NCBI RefSeq assembly: GCF_004795855.1
Contig: NZ_CP039252.1
Span: forward strand, 1,426,001-1,490,000
Length of the DNA: 64,000 nt
Source: Hydrogenophaga sp. PAMC20947
GTDB lineage: Bacteria > Pseudomonadota > Gammaproteobacteria > Burkholderiales > Burkholderiaceae_C
Reading direction: 5' to 3'
A model generated the notes under the pieces. It saw only the letters and a list, made by a program, of their open reading frames with translations, had not been told where the DNA came from and searched no databases. The translations under genes were made by a program, and so were the position numbers. Positions 52,043 through 62,554 of the stretch are shown in pieces (within the stretch, counting starts at the first letter, position 1; every line of letters begins with the position of its first letter).

Positions 52043-53920
52043 TCAGACTTCTTCCAGCTTCTTTCCGGACAGGGCTTTCTTGATGCCATGGTTCATGCGC
52101 ATGGCGGCAAAGGCTTCGGTGCCCTTGCCCAGCGCTGCCGTGGCCGCTTCGATGTCGGTAGCGCTGTCCCCTTGTGCACTGAGCTGCACTTGGGCTATCT
52201 GGATTTCGATGGCACTCAACTCCTCAGGCGCCAGGAGCGCACCATCGGCTTGAAGGGCACTGCGGGTTGCGACCACCATGCGGTCAGCGTCCACCCGGGA
52301 CTCGACCAGCGCACGTGCGGCCATGTCTTGCTGCGCCGTGGTAAAGCTCTCTTGCAACATGGCGGCGATTTGCTCGTCCGACAGGCCATAGGCGGGCTTG
52401 ACGTCCACGCGAGCTTCTACACCGCTGCCCTGCTCCTTGGCGGAAACCGACAACACACCGTCTGCGTCCACCGTGAAGGTCACGCGGATGCGTGCAGCCC
52501 CAGCAGCCATGGGCGGAATGCCTCGCAATTCGAAACGGGCAAGGCTGCGGCAATCGGCCACGAGATCCCGCTCGCCCTGGACCACGTGCAGCGCCAACGC
52601 TGTCTGCCCGTCCTGGTAGGTTGTGAAGTCTTGGGCCAACGCTGTCGGAATGGCGCTGTTGCGAGGCACGATGCGCTCGACCAGACCCCCCATGGTTTCG
52701 ATACCCAACGACAGCGGAATAACATCCAGCAACAGCAACTCTTCGCCATCACGGCTGTTGCCAGCCAGGGCATTGGCCTGGATGGCTGCGCCAAGGGCGA
52801 CCACTTCATCGGGGTTGAGGTTGGTCAACAGGTCTTGGCTGAAATAACCGCCGACCGCCTGACGGATCACAGGCATGCGGGTGGATCCACCCACCATGAC
52901 GACCCCTTGCACCTCGGTTTTGCTGATGCCAGCATCTCGCAGCACCTTGCGAACCGCGATCAACGTGCGGGCTGTCAGCGCAGCGGTACAGGCCTCAAAA
53001 TCGACCTGATTGATGGGCTGTCGCACCGACTGCCCACCCAGTGACACCACAAACTCGACCACGCCATCGCTGGCGGACAACGCCTCTTTGCAGCGACGCG
53101 CTTCCGCGTGCAAGGCAGCCCTTTCACTGGCCGTGTGTTCGCTGGGCAGGCCCTGCTGGGCCAACACCCAGGCCGCGAGGGCCTGGTCGTAATCGTCGCC
53201 ACCCAGCGCAGAATCACCTCCGGTGGCCATTACCTCAAAGACTCCTTTGGTCAGCCGGAGAATGGAAATATCGAACGTGCCCCCACCGAGGTCGTAAATC
53301 GCATAGATCCCTTCCGAGCCGTTGTCCAGGCCGTAGGCTATTGCCGCGGCGGTGGGCTCGTTGATCAGGCGCAGAACATTGATGCCGGCCAGTTGGGCCG
53401 CGTCTTTGGTGGACTGGCGTTGCGCATCGTCGAAATAGGCGGGCACCGTGATCACGGCACCAAACAGCTCGTCGTCGAAACTGTCTTCAGCGCGGAAGCG
53501 CAAGGTGGCCAGAATCTCGGCGCTCACTTCCATGGGCGTCTTGCTGCCAGCGATGGTTTTGACGACCGCCATGCCTTGGCTTTCCACAACCTCGTAAGAC
53601 AACTTGCCGGCATCGACGACCTGCGCCAGTGAGCGCCCCATGAGGCGCTTGACCGAGCTGATTGTGTTCGCGGGATCTTGCACCTGGGATGCCAGAGCCT
53701 CATAGCCGATCTGTCGCCCAGAGCCGCCTTGGGACGAGACGAGGTACCGAACCACGCTCGGCAGGAGCACCCGGCCATCAGCGGACGGCAGACATTCGGC
53801 CACACCATGACGCACGGCCGCGACCAGCGAGTGCGTGGTACCCAAATCAATCCCCACGGCCACACGACGCTGATGAGGATCGAGGGATTGACCGGGTTCG
53901 GAGATTTGCAGTAACGCCAT
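52043..53920 (-). CDS. hscA: Fe-S cluster assembly chaperone HscA (Hsp70 family)
   Basis: 625 residues. Hsp70 ATPase domain with [46 protein letters not shown] and [11 protein letters not shown]; the substrate-binding domain starts about residue 390 ([18 protein letters not shown]). Releases clusters from IscU with HscB. Confidence 0.97.
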   Translation of the reverse strand: MALLQISEPGQSLDPHQRRVAVGIDLGTTHSLVAAVRHGVAECLPSADGRVLLPSVVRYLVSSQGGSGRQIGYEALASQVQDPANTISSVKRLMGRSLAQVVDAGKLSYEVVESQGMAVVKTIAGSKTPMEVSAEILATLRFRAEDSFDDELFGAVITVPAYFDDAQRQSTKDAAQLAGINVLRLINEPTAAAIAYGLDNGSEGIYAIYDLGGGTFDISILRLTKGVFEVMATGGDSALGGDDYDQALAAWVLAQQGLPSEHTASERAALHAEARRCKEALSASDGVVEFVVSLGGQSVRQPINQVDFEACTAALTARTLIAVRKVLRDAGISKTEVQGVVMVGGSTRMPVIRQAVGGYFSQDLLTNLNPDEVVALGAAIQANALAGNSRDGEELLLLDVIPLSLGIETMGGLVERIVPRNSAIPTALAQDFTTYQDGQTALALHVVQGERDLVADCRSLARFELRGIPPMAAGAARIRVTFTVDADGVLSVSAKEQGSGVEARVDVKPAYGLSDEQIAAMLQESFTTAQQDMAARALVESRVDADRMVVATRSALQADGALLAPEELSAIEIQIAQVQLSAQGDSATDIEAATAALGKGTEAFAAMRMNHGIKKALSGKKLEEV

Positions 53921-54037
53921 AGGTAGATGTGGGGGTTGGTTTGGGTCCTGGGTCGGCCTGATGGGGTCTCAGACCCAGCCGCCATTGCAGAGAAGCGCAA
54001 AAGGCGGATTGGGGTTCGTGGTGGGTTTGCTTGGGGC

Positions 54038-54556
54038 CTATTGTCCCAGTTGTTCCAGTCGCTGGTCCACGTCGCGGACAAAACGCTCAACAAACATAAG
54101 GGCTCTGACCTGTTGCGCAAGGGCGGTGAAGTCCGCCCGATCATCGGCCGTGGTTCGCAAACTCTCCAGCATGGACCGACGGGCCTCGGATACTTCGTCG
54201 GCCATGCGCTCAAGGTCGGCGATGCTTTCGGCCTCTTCAAGGTCTTCGCGCCACTGCATTTGCTGCATCAGGAACGCCGCTGGCATGGCCGTGTTGTTCT
54301 CGGCGCCGATGGCCACCCCCTGGAGTTCACACAGATAGCTGGCGCGTTTGATCGGGTCTTTGAGGCGCTGATACGCCTCGTTTATGCGCACAGACCATTG
54401 CATGGCGCGTCGCTGGGTCGCTGCGTCTGCGGTCGCATGGCGATCGGGATGGGCCTCGCGTTGAAGCACTTTCCAACGGTCATCCAGCGCAACCTTGTCC
54501 ACCTCAAATTGCGGCGACAAGCCGAAAAGCTCAAAATCGTTCGACAGAAGATTCAT
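54038..54556 (-). CDS. hscB: Fe-S assembly co-chaperone HscB (J protein)
   Basis: 172 residues from the ATG at 54556. N-terminal J domain with the HPD motif (REAHPDRHA) and a C-terminal helical IscU-binding domain (LMQQMQWREDLEEAESIADLERM). The longer open frame upstream (to 54691) does not resemble the family and is not used. Separated from hscA by 117 bp. Confidence 0.95.
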   Translation of the reverse strand: MNLLSNDFELFGLSPQFEVDKVALDDRWKVLQREAHPDRHATADAATQRRAMQWSVRINEAYQRLKDPIKRASYLCELQGVAIGAENNTAMPAAFLMQQMQWREDLEEAESIADLERMADEVSEARRSMLESLRTTADDRADFTALAQQVRALMFVERFVRDVDQRLEQLGQ

Positions 54557-54647
54557 GGTCAGACGGACTGAACCGCGCCCGTGGCAGACAGCGTCGGCAC
54601 AGCGGAACCGCCCTCGGCGCAACAACCGGGCACGTCGAAACCCCCGT

Positions 54648-54971
54648 TCAAATCCGGAAACTCTCGCCGCAACCGCAACGGTCCCGTTCATTGGGGTTGA
54701 TGAAGCGAAAACCTTCGTTCAGGCCTTCGCGGACGAAATCCAGTTGCGTGCCATCGATGTAGGCCAGGCTTTTTGGATCCACCAGCACCTTAACGCCGTT
54801 GTCCTCAAACACCACATCTTCAGGTGCAATCTCGTCGGCGTACTCCAGCTTGTAGGCCAGGCCCGAGCAACCCGTCGTCTTGACGCCCAGCCGCACACCC
54901 ACGCCCTTGCCACGCTTGGTGAGGTATCGGGTCACGTGCCGCGCAGCGGCTTCAGAAATGGAAATGGACAT
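54648..54971 (-). CDS. iscA: Fe-S assembly A-type carrier IscA
   Basis: 107 residues from the ATG at 54971, the family length. Cys ligands in [13 protein letters not shown] and the C-terminal CGCGESF. Carries iron or clusters to target proteins. Confidence 0.96.
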   Translation of the reverse strand: MSISISEAAARHVTRYLTKRGKGVGVRLGVKTTGCSGLAYKLEYADEIAPEDVVFEDNGVKVLVDPKSLAYIDGTQLDFVREGLNEGFRFINPNERDRCGCGESFRI

Positions 54972-55041
54972 ATCGTTATTTCGTTGCTCAATGCGGGCTG
55001 GCGCATTCAACCATGGCGCCGCAGGCGGCGCAGGGGGAGCT

Positions 55042-55428
55042 TTATGCTGCGTGTTTCTTGCGGTAGTCGTCCACAGCAGCCTTGATGGCGTCTTCCGCCA
55101 GGATCGAGCAGTGGATTTTCACCGGCGGCAACGCCAGCTCTTCCGCGATTTCACTGTTTTTCAAGGCCGCAGCCTGGTCCAGGGTCTTGCCCTTGACCCA
55201 CTCGGTCACCAGCGAGCTCGACGCAATGGCCGAGCCGCATCCGTAGGTCTTGAATCGCGCGTCTTCAATCACACCAGATTGCGGGTTGACCTTGATTTGC
55301 AACTTCATCACGTCGCCGCAGGCGGGTGCACCCACCATACCTGTGCCGACCGATTCATCACCCTTGTCGAACGAACCCACATTGCGGGGATTCTCGTAGT
55401 GATCTACAACTTTTTCTGAGTAAGCCAT
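55042..55428 (-). CDS. iscU: Fe-S scaffold protein IscU
   Basis: 128 residues from the ATG at 55428. Three conserved Cys in [22 protein letters not shown] and [10 protein letters not shown]. Scaffold for cluster assembly with IscS; the upstream extension of the open frame lies inside iscS and is ignored. Confidence 0.97.
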   Translation of the reverse strand: MAYSEKVVDHYENPRNVGSFDKGDESVGTGMVGAPACGDVMKLQIKVNPQSGVIEDARFKTYGCGSAIASSSLVTEWVKGKTLDQAAALKNSEIAEELALPPVKIHCSILAEDAIKAAVDDYRKKHAA

Positions 55429-55438
55429 GATTTTTCCT

Positions 55439-56656
55439 TCAGTGTGCTGCCCACTGGATCGTGGACAGGTCAATTCCGTCTTTGAACATTTCCCACAAAG
55501 GAGAAAGCTCACGCAGCTTGGCAACGTTTTCCTTGATGGTCGACACCGCGTAGTCAATCTCTTCTTCGGTGGTCCACCGGCCAATCGTCATCCGCAAACT
55601 GCTGTGTGCCAACTCATCACTGCGGCCCAGGGCACGCAGGACATAGCTCGGCTCCAGACTGGCCGAAGTGCAGGCCGAGCCACTCGAAACGGCCAAACCC
55701 TTGATGCCCATGATCAGCGACTCGCCTTCCACGTAGTTGAAGCTGATGTTGATGTTGTGCGGCACGCGCTGGGTGGCATGGCCATTGACGAATACTTCTT
55801 CAATGTCCTTGAAGCCCGCCAGCATGCGGTCATGCAAAGCCTGGATGCGTACGTTTTCGGCGTGCATCTCTTCTTTGGCGATGCGGTAAGCCTCGCCCAT
55901 ACCCACACACTGGTGGGTGGGCAAAGTACCCGAACGCATACCCCGTTCATGGCCGCCGCCATGCATTTGGGCTTCAATACGCACGCGAGGCTTGCGCCGC
56001 ACGAACAGGGCGCCGATGCCCTTGGGGCCGTAGGTCTTGTGACCGGTCAAACTCATGAGATCAACGGGCAGGGACTGCACATCGATATCCACGCGACCGG
56101 TGGCCTGCGCCGCATCGACGTGGAAGATCACACCCTTCTCACGGCAGATCGCGCCAATGGCCGCGATGTCCTGGATCACGCCGATTTCGTTGTTCACGAA
56201 CATGACCGATGCCAGAATGGTATCGGGGCGGATGGCCGCCTTGAACGTGTCCAGATTCAACAGCCCGTCTTCCTGCACGTCGAGGTAGGTGACCTCAAAT
56301 CCCTGGCGCTCCAGCTCACGGCAAGTGTCGAGCACCGCTTTGTGCTCGGTTTTCACCGTGATGATGTGCTTGCCCTTGGATTTGTAGAACTGAGCCGCAC
56401 CCTTCAGGGCCAGGTTATTGGACTCGGTCGCACCACTGGTCCAAACGATTTCACGTGGATCGGCGCCGATGAGTGCAGCCACCTGCTCGCGTGCATTCTC
56501 CACTGCCTTTTCAGCTTCCCAGCCCCAAGCGTGGCTGCGCGAAGCTGGATTGCCAAAGTGTTCGCGCAACCAGGGAATCATGGCATCGACCACCCTGGGA
56601 TCGCAGGGGTTGGTGGCGCTGTAGTCCATGTAGATGGGAAAGTGGGGTGTGCTCAT
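55439..56656 (-). CDS. iscS: cysteine desulfurase IscS
   Basis: 405 residues. PLP enzyme that supplies sulfur. PLP lysine in [12 protein letters not shown]; catalytic Cys in the flexible loop [16 protein letters not shown]. Ten bp before iscU. Confidence 0.97.
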   Translation of the reverse strand: MSTPHFPIYMDYSATNPCDPRVVDAMIPWLREHFGNPASRSHAWGWEAEKAVENAREQVAALIGADPREIVWTSGATESNNLALKGAAQFYKSKGKHIITVKTEHKAVLDTCRELERQGFEVTYLDVQEDGLLNLDTFKAAIRPDTILASVMFVNNEIGVIQDIAAIGAICREKGVIFHVDAAQATGRVDIDVQSLPVDLMSLTGHKTYGPKGIGALFVRRKPRVRIEAQMHGGGHERGMRSGTLPTHQCVGMGEAYRIAKEEMHAENVRIQALHDRMLAGFKDIEEVFVNGHATQRVPHNINISFNYVEGESLIMGIKGLAVSSGSACTSASLEPSYVLRALGRSDELAHSSLRMTIGRWTTEEEIDYAVSTIKENVAKLRELSPLWEMFKDGIDLSTIQWAAH

Positions 56657-56771
56657 GTCAGACGGTTCTTGGTAGAAGTGAAAGCGTCGCGTTCACCTGA
56701 GGTGAAAACGCTTGGACGCGCGTCGCGGACGGGCGGCTTCATTGGAAGCCCGCCGCGTCTCCTGTTGGGTT

Positions 56772-57308
56772 CTATTTGGAAAAGGCCACGCCACCCAAGG
56801 CGAACACAGAGTTCGGCGCATTGACGCGGATAGGCTTGACCACAGGGGCAGAAGAAATGGCCCGCTTGATCATCGGTGCGTTCTCCACCACCACGCCTTT
56901 GGCCAGCTGCTCATCGACCAGCGACTGCAGGGATACCGAATCCAGGAAGTCGACCATTTTGGTGTTGAGCGTCGCCCACAAATCGTGGGTCATGCAGCGA
57001 TTGCCTTCGCCCAAGCAGTTTTCCTTGCCGCCACACTGGGTGGCATCAATGGGCTCGTCCACCGAAACGATGATGTCGGCAACGGTGATTGCAGCCGCTT
57101 TTCGCCCGAGCGAATAACCACCACCCGGCCCGCGTGTGGACTCCACCAGCTCGTGCCGGCGCAACTTGCCGAACAACTGCTCCAGGTAGGAGAGCGAAAT
57201 TTGTTGGCGCTGGCTGATGGCCGCCAGCGTGACGGGACCGTTGTTCTGGCGCAGAGCCAGGTCGATCATGGCGGTTACCGCAAAGCGGCCTTTGGTCGTG
57301 AGACGCAT
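56772..57308 (-). CDS. iscR: Fe-S cluster regulator IscR (Rrf2 family)
   Basis: 178 residues from the ATG at 57308. Winged-helix DNA-binding domain ([30 protein letters not shown]) and cluster ligands in CGGKENC and CMTHDLW. The spacing is C92-x5-C98-x6-C105, one residue more between the second and third Cys than C92-C98-C104 of E. coli. Represses the isc operon when loaded with a [2Fe-2S] cluster; a matching site lies upstream at 57429. Confidence 0.95.
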   Translation of the reverse strand: MRLTTKGRFAVTAMIDLALRQNNGPVTLAAISQRQQISLSYLEQLFGKLRRHELVESTRGPGGGYSLGRKAAAITVADIIVSVDEPIDATQCGGKENCLGEGNRCMTHDLWATLNTKMVDFLDSVSLQSLVDEQLAKGVVVENAPMIKRAISSAPVVKPIRVNAPNSVFALGGVAFSK

Positions 57309-57428
57309 TCTCAAGCTCCTTTTTGTGGCTTGACAGCCTTGGACGGGCCCGCACATCACAGCAATGATGCCCAGACCACGAATTCACCCAATCCGACCAC
57401 GAGATAGCGATCGATACCCGGCCAATTC

Positions 57429-57453
57429 TTTCCCGACTGTTTTGGTCGAGTAT
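57429..57453 (-). promoter_or_regulatory. IscR type 1 binding site
   Basis: A 25-bp site upstream of iscR that on the minus strand fits the E. coli type 1 consensus (ATASYYGACT-RWWWY-AGTCRRSTAT) at most positions: ATACTCGAC then AAAAC then AGTCGG. This is autoregulation of the isc operon. Confidence 0.8.
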
Positions 57454-57570
57454 ACCCCAAAGTGCGACCACCATGGAGGGTAACTACTGATGGACGGAGG
57501 GCTTGGTGTGTATGGTCATAAAACCTTGTGCGGAGTTCCCCAAGGCGCGACCCGGGTGCAAAATCACCCG

Positions 57571-59496
57571 TCAAGCCTTGGTATTTTTGCCAAACACCAG
57601 GCTCACCACGGTGCCCTGGTTGCTGGAAGTGACCTGCAGATCAGCCCCGATGGCCTGCGCCCTGGCCTGCAGGTTTCCCATGCCACGGCCCTGACTCGGA
57701 ACACACCCCGGTGGCGCGGAGTCGGGAAACCCCATGCCCACACCGTCGTCAGCGACACTGAGCCTCACCCGACCACCCTCCTCCCAGGTCCGCACTGTCA
57801 CTCGGCTCGCCTGGGCATGTTTCACAACGTTCGCAAACACCTCCTGTAGACACCGGAACAGGTGCATCACCGAACCCGCCTCCAGCGCTGGGACTTTGGG
57901 CACATCAGCGACGGCCCAGACCAACTCAATGCCTGCGGCCTCCAGGGCGGGTGCTACACGCGCTCGCAACACCCCCAGCGCAGTGGCCAAGTCGCCATCC
58001 ATCGGTTCGAGCGAAGAAAGGGTCAAGCGAAGCTCGTCGAGGGCGTGCGTGAGCATGTTGGCCACGGCAATCGATGACACGCCGTCACCGCTGTGGTGAA
58101 CCATGTTGAGTGTCTGGACCAGGTGACTGCCAAGACCATCGTGCATGTCCCTCATCAGGCGCTGCCGCTCTTCGTCAAGCACGCGCCGGGCCTCAACCTG
58201 GCGCAACCGGTCGAACACCACGCGCAATTCCTGACTCCGTTCTTCGACCCGCGTGGACAGCTCGGCATTCAAGCGCACACTCTCGCCCATCAGCGCACCC
58301 GTGCGCCGCACCAGCACGGCACCCATCGCAAACATCAGAACAAAACTGCCTGGCGTCATCCACCGAAGATCGGCATCCCCGGGCCAGCCCATCTGAACCA
58401 CCAGGAAGTCGCGCAACCCGGTCACCATGGTGGCCAGTCCGACCACCACCATCAAACGCTGGTTCACATCCCAGCCCCAGCGGGCGCGGTGGATCACCAT
58501 CGACAGCGACATCAGGCAAACCAACAGGATCACGCCGTTCCAGGCCCGGTACAGCTGGTAGTTGCCGCTCCAGGCCAGCACCAGCAGCCACAGCGGCGCA
58601 ACGACCATCATCGCTTCCACCACTTTGCGAACAATGCTCAGGTGAAAGTGAAAAAGGGCCGACATGAACAGGTAGAGAAATCCGCAGTACCAGGCGAAAC
58701 TCAGCTTGTGAACGAAGTCCCAGGCCGCAAAGGGTCCGGGTAGGAACACGGGCGCTGACAAAGTCAAACGGATCGCCAGGAACAGCAAGCCACCGGCCAA
58801 CAGCCCAAACAGCCGCTCACCGGTCTGGATCCAGATGACCAGCGTGAGCAAGCCCATCAGACCAGCCGACGCCATCACCATCCAGGTCAGGTGTACCTGC
58901 CACCAGGTCAACCAGCGCACGCGCTCGCTCAGTGCATCGGCGTCGCCAATCCAGACGGGGCCCAGTCCGCTGATCCGCAAGCGCTGGCCCTGAACGTCGA
59001 CCTGAACGACGTTGACGCCCGCCCGGTCGCTGAGCAAGGCCGCGGGAACCAACACCAAATGCGACTGGATGCCGGCATCAAAATAGCCGCCCCCTCGGTA
59101 CCAGCCTTCATTGCCGACCTCAACGCCGTTGACCAAGACCCGGAACCTGGGCCCGGCCCGCGACAGCAGGATCCCTAACGGCTTGGACGACCCAGGGGCA
59201 TTGAGCGCAGCGGCTGGCCAATCCATGGTGTAACGGGCTCGCCCGGAAAAGTCCCGCCGAGGCTCCTGCATGATGTGAGGCAGGTCCACGGGTTGGGCCT
59301 GCGCATACGCCTGTGCGTCTGGGTCGCTACCTTGCAGCACCACCAGATCCGCACGGACCACCTTGTCGGCGCCAGACACCGTGCCAACCCCCGTGCTCCA
59401 TCCCAGCACCACCAGCAACAACAACACCAGCCAACCCGCCCAGAGATACGCGGGCCAACGCATGCCTCGCTGCAACAGCCCGCGAAGGCGCTCCAT
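57571..59496 (-). CDS. membrane sensor histidine kinase, 7TMR-DISM type with HisKA_3/HATPase
   Basis: 641 residues from the ATG at 59496 (TGATG overlap with the regulator gene; a GTG at 59499 is also possible). N-terminal helix, periplasmic DISM-like beta domain (~35-190), seven membrane spans (~200-395), then a coiled coil and a NarX-type DHp domain with the H box DMHDGLGSHLVQTLN. HATPase motifs: FANVVKHAQASRV (N box), VADDGVGMG (G1) and GRGMGNLQARAQAIGADL (G2). Partner of the LuxR-type regulator upstream. Signal unknown; 7TMR-DISM domains commonly bind carbohydrates or small ligands. Confidence 0.9.
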   Translation of the reverse strand: MERLRGLLQRGMRWPAYLWAGWLVLLLLVVLGWSTGVGTVSGADKVVRADLVVLQGSDPDAQAYAQAQPVDLPHIMQEPRRDFSGRARYTMDWPAAALNAPGSSKPLGILLSRAGPRFRVLVNGVEVGNEGWYRGGGYFDAGIQSHLVLVPAALLSDRAGVNVVQVDVQGQRLRISGLGPVWIGDADALSERVRWLTWWQVHLTWMVMASAGLMGLLTLVIWIQTGERLFGLLAGGLLFLAIRLTLSAPVFLPGPFAAWDFVHKLSFAWYCGFLYLFMSALFHFHLSIVRKVVEAMMVVAPLWLLVLAWSGNYQLYRAWNGVILLVCLMSLSMVIHRARWGWDVNQRLMVVVGLATMVTGLRDFLVVQMGWPGDADLRWMTPGSFVLMFAMGAVLVRRTGALMGESVRLNAELSTRVEERSQELRVVFDRLRQVEARRVLDEERQRLMRDMHDGLGSHLVQTLNMVHHSGDGVSSIAVANMLTHALDELRLTLSSLEPMDGDLATALGVLRARVAPALEAAGIELVWAVADVPKVPALEAGSVMHLFRCLQEVFANVVKHAQASRVTVRTWEEGGRVRLSVADDGVGMGFPDSAPPGCVPSQGRGMGNLQARAQAIGADLQVTSSNQGTVVSLVFGKNTKA

Positions 59497-60197
59497 CACA
59501 GCAACCCACGCTCCTGGGCCGCCCGCACCACCTGTACGCGGCTGTGCACCGCGAGTTTGCGGTAAAGATTCTTGATGTGAGAACCCACAGTGGCCGGAGA
59601 AATGCCCAGTTTGAGGGCGATTTCCTTGTTGACATAACCCTTGGCCAACAGCTGCAGAACCTCGGTTTCACGCTCCGAAAGCAGTACTTCACCCCGGGAA
59701 AGTGCAACACGCGTTTCGCCTTCGCCCACCGAGGGGGGTCTGAACTGCCCGAGCAGCATGCGGGCGAGCAGCGGTGAAATAGGCGCCCCACCCGACTGGA
59801 TCTGCTCGATGGCCAGGACCAGCTCCAGGTGGGAGCAACCCTTGAGCACATAGCCGGTTGCCCCCGCTTGCAGTGCGGCCAGCAAACGGGTCTCGTCGCC
59901 GAACACGGTGAACACCAGCAACTCCGAATCGGGACGCTCTTCGGACAACCAACGCAGCAACGTTTCTCCGCGGCCATCGGGCAGCCCCAGGTCGACAAGA
60001 TACACGTCAACGGGGGCGTTCAAGGCGTGTTGGCGGGCATGGGCCCTCGTGCCCGAGACCCCTTGCAAGCGCCATTCCGGACGCAACAGCAAGCTTTGCT
60101 GGACAAACTGCAAGACCGAGGTGTCGTCTTCGATCAGGTAGAGGCGGCTGGCCTCGGTGGCCACGGCGATGTCGCGCAGTTTTTCCAGATCTGGCAT
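59496..60197 (-). CDS. LuxR/NarL-family response regulator
   Basis: 233 residues from the ATG at 60197; a GTG at 60224 lies in a hairpin and is less likely. Receiver domain with E23/D24/D25, phospho-acceptor D69 in VYLVDLGLPDGRGE and the Lys in GYVLKGCSH. C-terminal LuxR helix-turn-helix (LSERETEVLQLLAKGYVNKEIALKLGISPATVGSHIKNLYRKL). The kinase gene overlaps its stop codon. Two palindromes and a strong hairpin lie in its upstream region. Confidence 0.93.
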   Translation of the reverse strand: MPDLEKLRDIAVATEASRLYLIEDDTSVLQFVQQSLLLRPEWRLQGVSGTRAHARQHALNAPVDVYLVDLGLPDGRGETLLRWLSEERPDSELLVFTVFGDETRLLAALQAGATGYVLKGCSHLELVLAIEQIQSGGAPISPLLARMLLGQFRPPSVGEGETRVALSRGEVLLSERETEVLQLLAKGYVNKEIALKLGISPATVGSHIKNLYRKLAVHSRVQVVRAAQERGLL

Positions 60198-60219
60198 GGG
60201 GTTTTGGCTTCTGTTGGAG

Positions 60220-60251
60220 CCCACGCTGGCGCTTTCAAGCGCCAGCGTGGG
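60220..60251 (-). promoter_or_regulatory. 32-nt hairpin in the 5' leader of the LuxR-type regulator gene
   Basis: A perfect inverted repeat of 15 bp arms (CCCACGCTGGCGCTT and its complement around 2 bases) ends 22 bp before the ATG. Not followed by a T run, so it may slow translation or act as an attenuator or RNA-protein site rather than as a terminator. Confidence 0.5.
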
Positions 60252-60284
60252 TGGCGAAAATCATGCAGATTGTGCGCCAGAAGT

Positions 60285-60318
60285 TGAGTACCAAGGTACT
60301 CAGTGTAAATATTTACAC
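60285..60318. promoter_or_regulatory. two adjacent perfect palindromes upstream of the two-component system
   Basis: TGAGTACCAAGGTACTCA (60285-60302) and GTGTAAATATTTACAC (60303-60318) abut each other, 90-120 bp before the regulator ATG. Each is a perfect dyad, 18 and 16 bp. They look like operator sites, possibly for the regulator itself. Confidence 0.6.
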
Positions 60319-60345
60319 ATTTCGTTTCATTTACGCACAACGATG

Positions 60346-62454
60346 TCATGCCACCTGGTCATGCCCGGCCGCACCAAAGAGCTGCGCTTTCAGGTGGGAC
60401 AACTGATCGCGCACGCTGGCGGCCTTTTCAAACTCCAGATTCCGCGCATGTTCCAGCATGAGTTTTTCCAGTCGCTTGATCTCGCGCGCAACATCTTTTT
60501 CGCTCATGTCTTCCACGCTCGCGCGCATGGCACTTTCAGCGGCCAGCCGGTCGGCTTCTTTGCCGGCTTTCTCGCTGTAAACGCCATCGATCAGGTCTTT
60601 GATGCGTTTGTTGATGCTCTTGGGCTCTATGCCGTGCTCGAGGTTGTGGGCGACCTGTTTGGCACGGCGGCGCTCGGTCTCGCCAATTGCACGGGCCATG
60701 GAGTCGGTGATCCGGTCGGCATACAGAATGGCTCGCCCGTTCAGGTTGCGGGCAGCGCGACCGATGGTCTGAATCAGGCTGCGCTCGGAGCGCAAGAAGC
60801 CCTCTTTGTCGGCATCAAGAATGGCAACCAGTGACACTTCGGGAATGTCCAGCCCTTCGCGCAGCAGGTTGATGCCCACCAGCACGTCAAACGCACCCAG
60901 CCTCAGGTCACGCAATATTTCCACCCGCTCGACCGTATCGATGTCGCTGTGCAAATAACGCACCTTCGCGCCGTTTTCGGTCAGGTAATCGGTCAGCTGC
61001 TCGGCCATGCGCTTGGTCAGCGTGGTGATGAGCACGCGCTCGTTTTTCTCCACCCGGATGCGGATTTCCTGCAACACGTCGTCCACCTGGTGTGTCGCAG
61101 GGCGCACCTCCACCTCGGGGTCGACCAGGCCCGTGGGACGCACCAGCTGCTCAACCACCCGCCCCGAGTGGGTTTTTTCGTAGTCAGCCGGGGTGGCCGA
61201 AACAAAAATCACCTGGCGCATGCGCTGCTCAAGCTCTTCCAGCTTGAGTGGCCGGTTGTCCAGCGCGCTGGGCAAACGAAAACCGTATTCCACCAGGGTG
61301 GTCTTGCGCGCACGGTCGCCGTTGTACATGCCGCCGAACTGCCCCATGAGCACATGGCTCTCGTCCAGAAACATCACCGCATCTTTGGGCAGGTAATCGG
61401 TCAGGGTCGAAGGGGGTTCACCGGCGGCGCTGCCTGAAAGATGCCGTGAATAGTTTTCGATGCCCTTGCAGTGACCCACCTCACTGAGCATTTCCAGATC
61501 AAAGCGTGTGCGTTGCTCCAGCCTCTGGGCCTCCACCAGCTTGCCCATGCCCACCAGTTGCGACAAGCGTTCGCGCAGCTCGTCCTTGATGAGCTCCACG
61601 GCGTTGAGCACCTGTTCACGTGGAGTCACGTAGTGGCTGCTGGGGTAGACCGTAAAGCGCGGGATCTTCTGGCGCACCTTGCCGGTCAAGGGGTCGAAGA
61701 GCTGGAGAGCTTCCACCTCGTCGTCAAACAGCTCGATGCGAATCGCCATTTCGGAGTGTTCTGCGGGGAAGACATCGATGGTGTCGCCGCGCACGCGGAA
61801 TTTCCCCCGCGAAAAGTCGGCCTCGTTGCGGGCGTATTGCATTCGGACCAGCTGAGCGATCAGATCACGCTGGCCGATCTTGTCACCCACGCGCAGCGTC
61901 ATCACCATCTTGTGGTAACTCTCGGGCTTGCCAATACCGTAAATGGCCGACACCGAAGCCACGATGACCACGTCGCGCCGCTCCAGAATGCTCTTGGTGC
62001 AGCTCAAACGCATCTGTTCAATGTGTTCGTTGATCGCGCTGTCTTTTTCGATGAACAGATCGCGCTGCGGCACGTAGGCTTCGGGCTGGTAGTAGTCGTA
62101 GTAGCTGACAAAGTACTCGACGGCGTTCTTCGGAAAGAACTCGCGAAACTCGGAGTACAACTGTGCAGCCAGCGTTTTGTTCGGCGCAAACACGATAGCC
62201 GGGCGCCCCAGACGCGCAATGGTGTTGGCCATGGTGAAGGTTTTGCCCGAGCCGGTCACACCCAGCAGCGTCTGGAAAACTTCGCCGTCATTGACCCCCT
62301 CAACCAGCTGATCGATCGCGGTGGGCTGATCGCCCGCCGGAGGATACGGCATGAACAGCTCGAACGGCGACCCCTCAAACCGGACGAATTCGCCTTCCTG
62401 GGCGGGCGTGTCGTCCACGAGGCTCAAGGGGGCGGTATCTGGCAAGGTCTGCAT
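60346..62454 (-). CDS. uvrB: excinuclease ABC subunit B
   Basis: 702 residues. DNA damage verification helicase of nucleotide excision repair. Walker [11 protein letters not shown], the beta-hairpin region [18 protein letters not shown] box ([12 protein letters not shown]), helicase motifs V/VI ([23 protein letters not shown]) and a C-terminal UvrC-binding UVR motif ([24 protein letters not shown]). Confidence 0.98.
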   Translation of the reverse strand: MQTLPDTAPLSLVDDTPAQEGEFVRFEGSPFELFMPYPPAGDQPTAIDQLVEGVNDGEVFQTLLGVTGSGKTFTMANTIARLGRPAIVFAPNKTLAAQLYSEFREFFPKNAVEYFVSYYDYYQPEAYVPQRDLFIEKDSAINEHIEQMRLSCTKSILERRDVVIVASVSAIYGIGKPESYHKMVMTLRVGDKIGQRDLIAQLVRMQYARNEADFSRGKFRVRGDTIDVFPAEHSEMAIRIELFDDEVEALQLFDPLTGKVRQKIPRFTVYPSSHYVTPREQVLNAVELIKDELRERLSQLVGMGKLVEAQRLEQRTRFDLEMLSEVGHCKGIENYSRHLSGSAAGEPPSTLTDYLPKDAVMFLDESHVLMGQFGGMYNGDRARKTTLVEYGFRLPSALDNRPLKLEELEQRMRQVIFVSATPADYEKTHSGRVVEQLVRPTGLVDPEVEVRPATHQVDDVLQEIRIRVEKNERVLITTLTKRMAEQLTDYLTENGAKVRYLHSDIDTVERVEILRDLRLGAFDVLVGINLLREGLDIPEVSLVAILDADKEGFLRSERSLIQTIGRAARNLNGRAILYADRITDSMARAIGETERRRAKQVAHNLEHGIEPKSINKRIKDLIDGVYSEKAGKEADRLAAESAMRASVEDMSEKDVAREIKRLEKLMLEHARNLEFEKAASVRDQLSHLKAQLFGAAGHDQVA

Positions 62455-62554
62455 GGGCGGATAAAATCAAAGGGTTAACCAGACAGCGTACCGCAATCTT
62501 GCAGGGCTTGTCTGCCGACCTGCCTCTAACGCCCCTACCCTTCAGGAAACCTCC

